A stretch of DNA of 14,784 nt. Origin: an uncultured Lachnospiraceae bacterium (GTDB lineage Bacteria; Bacillota; Clostridia; Lachnospirales; Lachnospiraceae). Position numbers and translations under genes: made by a program. The number at the start of each line of letters is the position of its first letter. Within the stretch, counting starts at the first letter, position 1. Below are positions 6,562-13,503 of this stretch, piece after piece. The notes below the pieces were generated by a model that saw nothing but the letters and a program-made list of their open reading frames with translations, made no database searches and was not told the origin of the DNA. The stretch spans positions 1-14,784 of the forward strand of contig CAJOQZ010000146.1 in NCBI GenBank assembly GCA_905236585.1, read 5' to 3'.

Positions 6562-7729
6562 AAAACTTCGCTCCGGCATCCCGCTCCAACTCGTCGGCAA
6601 TGTCCTTGACAACCTGCGGCGCTTTGCAGCATTCCTCGAGCGGCCCCTGGAGCGATGCAAGAGAAGCCGACGTCTCTTCGGTGCTTGCCGCATTCGCCTC
6701 GGCAATGCCCGACAGCGAGTCAATCGTGGACTGCAGCGCACTCTTAGTCGTATTGAGCGCATCCACTTCACCGGATATATTGGTAACAACATTCGATACA
6801 TTGTCAATTTCTTTTGTCAATGTCCCGAATGCTTCCTGCGTGTCATTCAATCTGCCGTTCTGCCGTTCGATCTCCTTCATGACGCCGCCCATTGCCTCAA
6901 CGGACGTCTGGGACTTCTCGATAAGCTGTTCAATGATTCCGCCGATCTGCGCCGCGCTCTCGCTCGACTGCTCCGCCAGCGCACGAACCTCATCCGCAAC
7001 GACCGCGAAGCCTTTGCCCGCTTCCCCGGCACGCGCCGCCTCAATGGAAGCATTCAGCGAAAGCAGGTTCGTCTGCGAAGAAATGCCGCTGATGATGTCC
7101 ACGACTTTGCGAATCTCATCCACGGAGTCATTCGTCGCGTTCGTCTGCTCATGCACCTTATTGATCGAACTCTCCATGCTCCGGGAGATGGAAAACAGAT
7201 CGTCAAGGATTCCCTTTAAGCGGTGGTTCTGCTTCTCCATCTCGTTCGTGGAAGCCGAAAGCGCGTCTACCTGTTCGGTCGTCTGCGCGATCACATCCTG
7301 TACGTCTCCCATCTGGTTCGACAGATCCGCCGTCTCCCCCGCTTGCTGCGTCGCGTTCTCCGCGATCTCGTTGACCGCCGTTCCGATGCTCGCGATCTCG
7401 GTATCGATCATGCGGATGTTCTCTCCGAACTCATCCGCAAAACGGTCGATCACGGCGACATTCTCATGCACGTAATTGACAACGGTACGGAATTTCTCAA
7501 CGGAAACCTTCCTGCCGTTCACCACCGTTTCGTCGAAAAAACTCTCCTCTTCCACACCGAAAAAGGATGCCGCAAAAACCGCCGCGGCACAGATGATCGC
7601 CACAATCAGCAAAATCCGAAGCAGAAGCGCGTGGTCGGCGCCGCCGCACAAAAATATGCCGATCAGGGACGCAAGGCAGGCAAGCGCACTCGCAATCCGC
7701 GTAATGAGGTTGGTTGTCTGTGTGTCCAT
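6560..7729 (-). CDS. Methyl-accepting chemotaxis protein without a sensor domain (membrane-anchored)
   Basis: A transducer that would control CheA/CheW arrays. Of its 389 residues, two hydrophobic helices (about 10-29 and 35-57) are separated by only a few polar residues, so there is no extracytoplasmic ligand domain; no HAMP or PAS domain is evident either. The rest is a long heptad-type coiled coil whose tip is unmistakable: TNLLSLNASIEAARAG, then AGKGFAVVADEVRALAEQS. Near the C-terminus there is a vicinal cysteine pair (LEECCKAP). A good site, AGGGAGG, precedes ATG 7729, 24 bases after the binding-protein gene. Input may come from the membrane, a partner protein or cell energy state; that is inference. 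Its stop overlaps the echA ribosome binding site. Confidence 0.93.
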   Translation of the reverse strand: MDTQTTNLITRIASALACLASLIGIFLCGGADHALLLRILLIVAIICAAAVFAASFFGVEEESFFDETVVNGRKVSVEKFRTVVNYVHENVAVIDRFADEFGENIRMIDTEIASIGTAVNEIAENATQQAGETADLSNQMGDVQDVIAQTTEQVDALSASTNEMEKQNHRLKGILDDLFSISRSMESSINKVHEQTNATNDSVDEIRKVVDIISGISSQTNLLSLNASIEAARAGEAGKGFAVVADEVRALAEQSSESAAQIGGIIEQLIEKSQTSVEAMGGVMKEIERQNGRLNDTQEAFGTLTKEIDNVSNVVTNISGEVDALNTTKSALQSTIDSLSGIAEANAASTEETSASLASLQGPLEECCKAPQVVKDIADELERDAGAKF

Positions 7730-7753
7730 ATCTGATCCTCCCTACTAACTTAT

Positions 7754-8740
7754 TTACATGTAATCTTTTACGTTTGAAGCATCCACCGGCTCAAACGGCA
7801 CCCAGACGATCGTCCCGTCGTCGGACAAACCCTCGACGTCCTTCGCCGTGCCCTTCGTCGCAAGCGCGATCGCCGTCTTAATGCTCATCTCGCCCTGTCC
7901 TTTTGCCGACTGGTACACCGTAAACTGCATCCCGCCGTCCACGATGGACTGGCATCCCGCCGCCGTCGCGTCAACGCCGCAGACCGGAATATCCGCCGTC
8001 GAAAAGCCGTGCGATTCCATTGCCTTTACAATGCCGGTCGCCATGGTATCATTGTTGCAGAATACCGCGTCAAAACTCTGGTTCGTTTTCAAAAAGATCT
8101 CAAACCGCTCCGCTGCTTCGGTATCCGACCAGTTCGCGTAGTCGCAGAAAACGAAGTTCGCATTCACGCCGTTGTCTTTGAAAAAGTCCTTGACCGCTTC
8201 GGTCCGTCCGATGGTTCCCGAGTGTCCCGGCTGACCCTCGAAAATGAGGGCGTTCAATTCCTTCGGATTGCCGAGTTTTTTGTAGACATATTCCGCCTGA
8301 TATGTCCCGGCGTCACGCTCCTGGCTGCCGACATACATATATTTGTCCGCCTCCAGATGCTCCGAAGCAGGGAGGCTGTTGACAAATACGATCGGCAGAT
8401 CCCCTGCCACCGCTTCGAGCTGCAGCGCCGTCGTCGGATCATTTGCCAGGCAGATGACCGCGTCATAGCCGCCGCTTGCCGCCTGTTTGATCTGGGCGAC
8501 CTGCGCATCCGGCGTCGAACATTCTTCCATAACGTCAAGCGTCACGCCCTCCGAAGACGCCGCGCTTTTTACTCCCTCAAGAAGAAGATTGCGAAAATCA
8601 TCGAGCGTTGTCGTCGAATACATGATTTTAAGTCCCTTCCCCGACGCTCCGCCGCTGCCGCCGCATCCGGCGAACACGCCGGCGGTCATAACCGCCGATA
8701 AAAGAAGGGCAGTTGCTTTTCTCCAAAAATGCCGTCTCAT
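7754..8740 (-). CDS. Periplasmic sugar-binding-like lipoprotein (type I solute-binding protein, Peripla_BP_4 type)
   Basis: A surface-anchored binding protein of the ribose/galactose-binding fold. Of its 328 residues, 1-25 form a lipoprotein signal peptide (RR/RK n-region, hydrophobic core, GVFAG|C with C26 as the lipidated residue), followed by a Gly/Ser linker. The two-lobed domain starts near residue 37 (GLKIMYSTTT). Family motifs include CNND-x-MATG (228-235), CGVDAT (254-259) and TVYQSAKGQG (274-283). There is no permease or ATPase gene beside it, unlike ABC uptake operons; it lies between two chemoreceptors and overlaps the first by ATGA (8740-8737). I therefore infer that it presents a ligand to the dCACHE receptor. 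The ligand cannot be assigned from sequence. AGGAGGGG (8749-8756) is a strong ribosome site. Confidence 0.9.
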   Translation of the reverse strand: MRRHFWRKATALLLSAVMTAGVFAGCGGSGGASGKGLKIMYSTTTLDDFRNLLLEGVKSAASSEGVTLDVMEECSTPDAQVAQIKQAASGGYDAVICLANDPTTALQLEAVAGDLPIVFVNSLPASEHLEADKYMYVGSQERDAGTYQAEYVYKKLGNPKELNALIFEGQPGHSGTIGRTEAVKDFFKDNGVNANFVFCDYANWSDTEAAERFEIFLKTNQSFDAVFCNNDTMATGIVKAMESHGFSTADIPVCGVDATAAGCQSIVDGGMQFTVYQSAKGQGEMSIKTAIALATKGTAKDVEGLSDDGTIVWVPFEPVDASNVKDYM

Positions 8741-10785
8741 AAGTCGCTCCCCTCCTCTTTTGTAATCTTAAACCGCTGTACATAGCCCGTTAAGGTATCG
8801 GACGTGCTTGCAAGTTCGTGCGAGTTGTCCGCGACGTCCTGACTGCTTGCCGTGATCGCCTGTGCCTGTTCGACCATGTTCTTCGACGTCTCTAAGATCT
8901 CGTCCGCGCTTGCCGCCTGCTCCTCGGAGATCGCCGCAACATTCGAAGATACTTCGTCCACCTTCGAAATGCCTTTGATCATTTCGTCGATCACGTCGCT
9001 TGTGGTCTGAATATTGGAGAAGATCGTATCGAAGGTCTTCACCGCTTCCGCGATCAATTCGCTGTTCTCCTGTATGCTCTGTGCACTTGCGTCCGCCTGT
9101 GCCACAACATCGGCAATCAACGCACGCACCTGATCGATCAGGTTCGAAATATTCTGTGCGCTTTCGGCGGAGTTCTTCGCCAGACCGCCGATCTCCGTCG
9201 CTACGACCGCAAACCCGCGCCCTGCGTCTCCGGCTCTCGCCGCCTCGATGGAAGCATTCAGAGACAGAAGGTTCGTCTCTTCGGCGATGTCCGAGATCAT
9301 GCCGACAATCTCCGTAATCTCTTCGGACGCCTTGCCGACTTTGCCGATGGAATCCACAAGTTCCGTATTCGCTTCTTGAATCTTGTCCATCGCCTCGGAC
9401 AAATGCTCCATGTCGGCGCGTCCCTTTTGAGAAATGTCAACCGTTTCCTTCATGCTCTCGGACGCCTTGTCGGAGTTCTCCTTGGTATCGGATACGACCA
9501 TCGCAAGCGTCGTCGCGTTCTGCGCGATCTCATTGACCGCGAGCGCCAATTCGTCAACCGTGTGATTCAAATTCGCCATCGCCTCTTCCTGCGTCTGCGA
9601 AGCGTCGAACATGCTGCGGCTGACCGCGTCGCTGTTGTCGGATTGACGCTTTAACTTGACGGACTCGTCGCTGATGGAAGAAAGCATGTTGCGCATGGAG
9701 CCGACAAACTCGTCCACCTGATCTCCCATCACGCCGATCTCGTCATTCGAAGTGTTATGCACTTTGATCGTAAAGTCGCCCGAAGACATTGCCGCGATAT
9801 TTTCCGTAATCGAGGCAAGCGGACGGATAACCCTGCCGACGATCAACCGGATCAAAACGCTGATGATGACCGCCACAAGACCGACGAGCAAAAGGATTAA
9901 GATCAGTTTTGTCACGTCCTGCAAGATGATGCTGTTAGCGATATAGGAAACGAGAACCCAGTTCGTTCCGTCGACTTCCTCAAAAGCGACCGTATAGCCG
10001 CCCATCTGCGTCGTTGCGTAATCGCCCCCGGTAATCTTCTCGTATGCGCCCGCCAAGACCGGATCACTTGACGAAGAAGACAACGTCGTCGAAACAAGGG
10101 AAGACTCGCGGTGCGCCAAGATCATGTTGTTGTTTTTATTAACGAGGAAAGAACTTGCGTTTTTCATTTTTACGCCGGAGTTGACGATAATGGAAATCTT
10201 ATCCAGCGTCACGTCCGCCGCCGCAACTTTCAAATCCTCGCTGCCGTCGTTGATGATGCCCGACGCGGAGATAACATATGTGCCGTCCGCGTTCTGATAC
10301 GGCTCGCCGTAAGCCATTGTCACGCGGGTCAGACCTTCCTTGAACCACTGCTGCCCCGTCGGATCGGAAATAGACAGATCCGCGCCCTCGCCGACGTAGA
10401 CCCTGCCCGACTGGCTTGCCGCGTAAACGCCGTTCGACGAATTGGAATTGGTTCCCACGAATGCCGAAAGCAGCTGCACCAGACCGGCATCATCCGGCTT
10501 TACGCCTTCGATCGCTAATTTGATCGCGGAAAAATTCTCCAGATTCTCCGAAAGCCACGCTTCGATATTGTCCGCCTGGTTCGCAACCGAACTTTCCAGC
10601 GTCGCCTCCGCCATTTCCTGCATACCGGAACGCGTCAGAAGCGACGAGATTACCACAAGAACGATGATGGTAATAAGTACCGCCGGCATGATCAGCTGCA
10701 GGAGTTTGTCCTTGATCTTCCGGGTGCGCCCCCGTCTCGTTGTCCCGGGGGTTTTCGCCCGAGATTTTTTGTCCTTCTTCTTCAT
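8737..10785 (-). CDS. Methyl-accepting chemotaxis protein with dCACHE-like sensor and HAMP domain
   Basis: A transmembrane chemoreceptor. From ATG 10785 it has 682 residues: a basic cytoplasmic N-terminus, helix 1 (about 30-50), an extracytoplasmic domain of about 240 residues, helix 2 (about 293-318), HAMP (about 315-368, RPLASITENIAAMSSGD) and the signalling coiled coil with tip TNLLSLNASIEAARAG and RGFAVVATEI. The sensor part resembles a double CACHE domain (GEPYQNADGTYVISASG, then VAAADVTLDKI); the arginine of the amine/amino-acid CACHE consensus before W147 is not evident. A longer ATG at 10830 has no ribosome site and would begin inside an inverted repeat, whereas GGAGGGG (10788-10794) precedes 10785. 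First gene of the sensory-hydrogenase string. No obvious sigma-D (flagellar) promoter was seen upstream. Confidence 0.94.
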   Translation of the reverse strand: MKKKDKKSRAKTPGTTRRGRTRKIKDKLLQLIMPAVLITIIVLVVISSLLTRSGMQEMAEATLESSVANQADNIEAWLSENLENFSAIKLAIEGVKPDDAGLVQLLSAFVGTNSNSSNGVYAASQSGRVYVGEGADLSISDPTGQQWFKEGLTRVTMAYGEPYQNADGTYVISASGIINDGSEDLKVAAADVTLDKISIIVNSGVKMKNASSFLVNKNNNMILAHRESSLVSTTLSSSSSDPVLAGAYEKITGGDYATTQMGGYTVAFEEVDGTNWVLVSYIANSIILQDVTKLILILLLVGLVAVIISVLIRLIVGRVIRPLASITENIAAMSSGDFTIKVHNTSNDEIGVMGDQVDEFVGSMRNMLSSISDESVKLKRQSDNSDAVSRSMFDASQTQEEAMANLNHTVDELALAVNEIAQNATTLAMVVSDTKENSDKASESMKETVDISQKGRADMEHLSEAMDKIQEANTELVDSIGKVGKASEEITEIVGMISDIAEETNLLSLNASIEAARAGDAGRGFAVVATEIGGLAKNSAESAQNISNLIDQVRALIADVVAQADASAQSIQENSELIAEAVKTFDTIFSNIQTTSDVIDEMIKGISKVDEVSSNVAAISEEQAASADEILETSKNMVEQAQAITASSQDVADNSHELASTSDTLTGYVQRFKITKEEGSDL

Positions 10786-10787
10786 AA

Positions 10788-10794
10788 CCCCTCC
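10788..10794 (-). promoter_or_regulatory. Ribosome binding site fixing the chemoreceptor start at 10785
   Basis: GGAGGGG on the minus strand, just upstream of ATG 10785. The alternative upstream ATG at 10830 has only A/T-rich DNA before it. Confidence 0.8.
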
Positions 10795-10800
10795 ATGTGC

Positions 10801-10860
10801 ATGTTGTGCCAAAATAGTTTGAAAAAACATAAAAACCCAAAAACTATTCTACCACAACAT
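10801..10860. repeat. Long imperfect inverted repeat in the divergent control region
   Basis: The left arm 10801-10820 (ATGTTGTG, then AATAGTTT) and the reverse complement of the right arm 10841-10860 agree at 17 of 20 positions. The arms are separated by 20 A-rich bases, so arm centres are 40 bases apart, about four helical turns. The right arm contains the probable -10 element for the minus-strand operon and the left arm lies in its leader. It may be an operator for a dimeric regulator, or two facing promoter-like elements. Neither arm is followed by a terminator-type T-run in the minus-strand direction. Confidence 0.75.
10846..10854 (-). promoter_or_regulatory. Candidate extended -10 promoter for the chemoreceptor-ech operon
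   Basis: The minus strand reads TGGTAGAAT, an extended -10 (TG-N-TAGAAT, 5 of 6 to TATAAT). No good -35 hexamer stands 16-18 bases upstream, which is tolerated in extended -10 promoters. Transcription would start near 10838-10840, giving a leader of about 55 bases before ATG 10785. It lies inside the right arm of the inverted repeat, so a repeat-binding protein would cover it. Confidence 0.45.
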
Positions 10861-10877
10861 GAATAAAAAGGAAGTTG

Positions 10878-10907
10878 TTTTTTTCGGTTTTTTTGTGGAT
10901 TTTTTTT
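10878..10907. other. Three T-tracts with near-helical spacing upstream of hypA
   Basis: Runs of 7, 7 and 8 T occur at 10878-10884, 10888-10894 and 10900-10907. Their centres are about 10 and 12 bases apart, close to one helical turn, a pattern associated with curved DNA or UP-element-like activity. TTGTGG (10893-10898) could be a -35, with TACACT (10918-10923) as a weak, too-distant -10 for hypA. No proven promoter. Confidence 0.35.
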
Positions 10908-10929
10908 CGTTATCTGTTACACTTGGGAT

Positions 10930-11286
10930 ATGCATGAAATGAGTTATGTGATCGGCTTTATGGATATCGCCCTGAAAGAATTGGAAAAACACCCGCACGC
11001 GTCTGTGCGGCGGCTCGTCGTCGAAGTCGGCGAAATGACCGGCGTCCTGCCGGAATACCTGCACAAGTATTTTCCGCTTGCCGCAAAAGATACGCCGTTA
11101 AAAGACGCTGTGCTCGAGGTGGTTTCAATTCCGGTCGAAGCGGAATGCGCCGCTTGCGCGAACCGTTATCATCCCGGCAAGGCAAACCATTACCGTTGTC
11201 CGAACTGCGGAGAAAAAAACGCTCGCCTCCTGCACGGCAGGGAATGCGGCGTCAAGCGGCTCGTCATCGAAGAGCCGGACGGTTAA
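10930..11286 (+). CDS. hypA: HypA, nickel metallochaperone for [NiFe]-hydrogenase maturation
   Basis: HypA delivers nickel, with HypB, into the hydrogenase large subunit. The 118 residues match the family length. The N-terminus is MHE, with His2 the known nickel ligand after Met1. A zinc-ribbon has C73-x2-C76 and C90-x2-C93. VEVGEMTGVLPEYL (31-44) is also typical. The MHE terminus fixes ATG 10930, but no ribosome site sits at a usual distance: GGGA is only a base or two upstream, so the message may be leaderless or weakly translated. It is divergent from the chemoreceptor-ech string, which encodes its probable client EchE, and its TAA overlaps the TAA of convergent tgt. hypB is not in the window. 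Confidence 0.95.
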   Translation: MHEMSYVIGFMDIALKELEKHPHASVRRLVVEVGEMTGVLPEYLHKYFPLAAKDTPLKDAVLEVVSIPVEAECAACANRYHPGKANHYRCPNCGEKNARLLHGRECGVKRLVIEEPDG

Positions 11287-12422
11287 GATTCGGCTTCTTT
11301 CAGTTGAGCGAGCATTTCTTTCTTAAACGCCGCGTACCGGTGTTCCTCGATCGCGCCGCGGATTTCCTCCATCAGGTGGTTGTAAAAATACAGGTTGTGC
11401 AATACGCAAAGGCGCATCCCGAGCATTTCTTTTGCTTTTAATAAATGGCGGATATAGGCGCGTGTGTATTTTCTGCACGCCGGACAGCCGCAGCCTTCCT
11501 CAATCGGCGTCATATCTTTTTCAAACTTTTGATTGAACAAATTCAACTTCCCGTAATGCGTATATGCGTGTCCGTGGCGTCCGTTGCGGCTCGGATACAC
11601 GCAGTCAAAAAAGTCCACGCCGCGGTCCACCGCTTCGATGATATTCGCGGGCGTGCCGACCCCCATCAGATACGTCGGCTTATCCTGCGGCAGATAGGGC
11701 ACGGTTTCGTCGAGCATTTCATACATCTGCTCATGCGTCTCCCCGACCGCCAAACCACCGATCGAATAGCCGGGCAGATCCAGTTCGCTGATCGCCTTGG
11801 CGTGTTCTATGCGGATATCCTTGTATACCGCCCCCTGATTGATCCCAAACAGCAGCTGTTCGCGGTTGATCGTATCTTCCCGCGCATTCAAGCGCTCCAT
11901 TTCCTTCTTGCAGCGAACCAGCCACCGCGTCGTGCGCTCTACCGACGGCTTAACATAATCCCTTTCGGCAAGCGCCGGCGGACACTCGTCAAATGCCATC
12001 GCGATGGTCGAGCCTAAGTGCGACTGGATCTGCATGCTCTCCTCGGGGCCCATAAATATTTTCCGCCCGTCAATATGCGAGCGGAACGTTACGCCTTCTT
12101 CTTTGATCTGGCGCAGGGAAGCGAGGGAAAACACCTGAAATCCGCCGGAATCGGTAAGGATCGGACGCTCCCAGTTCATGAACCGGTGCAGTCCGCCGAG
12201 TTCGTACACGAGTCCGTCACCCGGGCGGACGTGCAGATGGTAAGTATTGCAGAGCGCGACCTGCGTATCGATTCCGTAAAGGTCTTCGGTCGATACCGCG
12301 CCTTTGATCGCCGCGACGGTGGCGACGTTCATAAACAAAGGCGTCTCCACGGTGCCGTGGACGGTGGAAAAGGCGGCGCGTTTGGCGCGTCCGTCTGTCG
12401 TTCGTATTTTATAGGATGCCAT
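11283..12422 (-). CDS. tgt: Queuine/preQ1 tRNA-guanine ribosyltransferase
   Basis: Tgt exchanges guanine for preQ1 at wobble position 34 of GUN-anticodon tRNAs (Asp, Asn, His, Tyr). The 379 residues show D91 in DSGGFQ, D145 in FDEC, GGLAVGE (223-229; V226 is the bacterial preQ1-type residue), and D273 in FDCVYPSRNGRHG, the likely covalent nucleophile. The zinc ligands are C311, C313, C316 and H342. Spacing from V226 through the zinc site is a constant seven residues behind the well-studied Zymomonas enzyme. The ATG overlaps the 3' end of aroC by 14 bases and lacks a strong ribosome site, suggesting coupled translation. The stop overlaps that of hypA on the other strand. No other queuosine gene is in the window. 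Confidence 0.96.
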   Translation of the reverse strand: MASYKIRTTDGRAKRAAFSTVHGTVETPLFMNVATVAAIKGAVSTEDLYGIDTQVALCNTYHLHVRPGDGLVYELGGLHRFMNWERPILTDSGGFQVFSLASLRQIKEEGVTFRSHIDGRKIFMGPEESMQIQSHLGSTIAMAFDECPPALAERDYVKPSVERTTRWLVRCKKEMERLNAREDTINREQLLFGINQGAVYKDIRIEHAKAISELDLPGYSIGGLAVGETHEQMYEMLDETVPYLPQDKPTYLMGVGTPANIIEAVDRGVDFFDCVYPSRNGRHGHAYTHYGKLNLFNQKFEKDMTPIEEGCGCPACRKYTRAYIRHLLKAKEMLGMRLCVLHNLYFYNHLMEEIRGAIEEHRYAAFKKEMLAQLKEAES

Positions 12423-13503
12423 AAATTTTTTCTAAATACTCCACTTTAGCAGTTGCATTTTCTAAGAAAGCATCCACCAAAACGATCGCCGCCATGCTTT
12501 CCACCACGACCACCGCCCGGGGCACGACCACCGGATCATGCCGCCCGGCAATGGATATCGTCACCTCTTCGCCGCCCGTCGTTACGGTTCTTTGCTCCCT
12601 TGCAATGGACGGCGTCGGCTTGAACGCCGCTGTAAAGACGATCTCATCCCCGTCGCTGATGCCGCCGAGGATGCCTCCGGCGTGGTTGGATGCCTTTGCG
12701 ATCCGATCCCCCGCCATGCAAAACGCGTCGTTATTCTCCGATCCCGTCGCTTTTGCCGCCGCAAATCCGTCGCCCAGCGCAAAGCCTTTGACCGCCCCGA
12801 TCGACATGACGGCTTTCGCAAGATTCGCGTCCAGTTTATCAAAAACCGGGCTTCCAAGTCCTGCCGGAACGCCCGTTATCCTGCATTCCACGACGCCTCC
12901 GACCGAATCGCGCTCACGCATCATCTGCTCGATTAAGGCGCCCGCTTTTTCTGCCGCCTGCCGGTCCGGCATATAGAGCGGATTCTTCGCCGCATCTGCT
13001 ATGTCAAAAGAGTCGATTGCGATACCGCCGATCGACTTCGTGTAGGCGAAAACCTTTACGCCGAAACGCTGCAGCAGTTTTGCCGCCACTGCCCCCGCGC
13101 ATACTCTCGCCGCCGTTTCCCTGCCGCTTGAGCGTCCGCCGCCGCGATGGTCGCGCACGCCGTATTTTGCAAAAAAGCCGTAATCCGCGTGTCCTGGGCG
13201 GAAGACGTCTTTTAATGCGTCATAATCCTTCGAATGTTGATCGCCGTTGCTAAGCACCATGCCAATCGGCGTTCCTGTCGTCACGCCCTCGAAGGTACCC
13301 GACAAAATTTCTACCTTATCACCCTCGGCACGCTTCGTCGTATACTTCGACTGCCCCGGCTTTCGTCTGTCCAAGTACGGCTGGATGTCGGCTTCGTTAA
13401 GCTCCAGACCGGCAGGGCATCCGTCGACCACCACGCCAAGCGCTTTTCCATGCGACTCGCCGAAAGTCGTGACGGTAAAGTGCTTCCCAAATACAGAACC
13501 CAT
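12409..13503 (-). CDS. aroC: Chorismate synthase
   Basis: AroC converts EPSP to chorismate with reduced FMN, the last step of the shikimate pathway. From ATG 13503 it has 364 residues, the usual length. Family signatures are present: GESHG followed by VVVDGCPAGL near residues 13-30, the HRGGGRSSGRET segment, and the C-terminal RHDPVVVPRAVVVVESM. An upstream in-frame ATG at 13560 would add 19 residues that lie inside the lactonase gene and are not part of the family; MGSVFGKHFTVTTFGESHG is the canonical beginning. The start shares one base with the lactonase stop (TAATG) and only a weak GGAA lies upstream, so translation is probably coupled. The 3' end overlaps tgt. Confidence 0.97.
   Translation of the reverse strand: MGSVFGKHFTVTTFGESHGKALGVVVDGCPAGLELNEADIQPYLDRRKPGQSKYTTKRAEGDKVEILSGTFEGVTTGTPIGMVLSNGDQHSKDYDALKDVFRPGHADYGFFAKYGVRDHRGGGRSSGRETAARVCAGAVAAKLLQRFGVKVFAYTKSIGGIAIDSFDIADAAKNPLYMPDRQAAEKAGALIEQMMRERDSVGGVVECRITGVPAGLGSPVFDKLDANLAKAVMSIGAVKGFALGDGFAAAKATGSENNDAFCMAGDRIAKASNHAGGILGGISDGDEIVFTAAFKPTPSIAREQRTVTTGGEEVTISIAGRHDPVVVPRAVVVVESMAAIVLVDAFLENATAKVEYLEKIYGIL

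Noticed and set aside
6549..6632. Longer echA start at 6632
   Set aside because: It would add 28 polar residues read from the receptor gene; AAGGAGG 6 bases before 6548 and the hydrophobic start of the protein favour the shorter form.
7754..8740. ABC sugar-uptake operon
   Set aside because: Only a binding protein is present; adjoining genes are receptors, with no permease or ATPase.
10786..10830. Longer chemoreceptor start at 10830
   Set aside because: No ribosome site before it and the extra codons lie in the inverted repeat; GGAGGGG supports 10785.
10786..10929. Flagellar sigma-D/sigma-28 promoter for the chemoreceptor operon
   Set aside because: I looked for TAAA with GCCGATA at the right spacing on the minus strand and did not see it.
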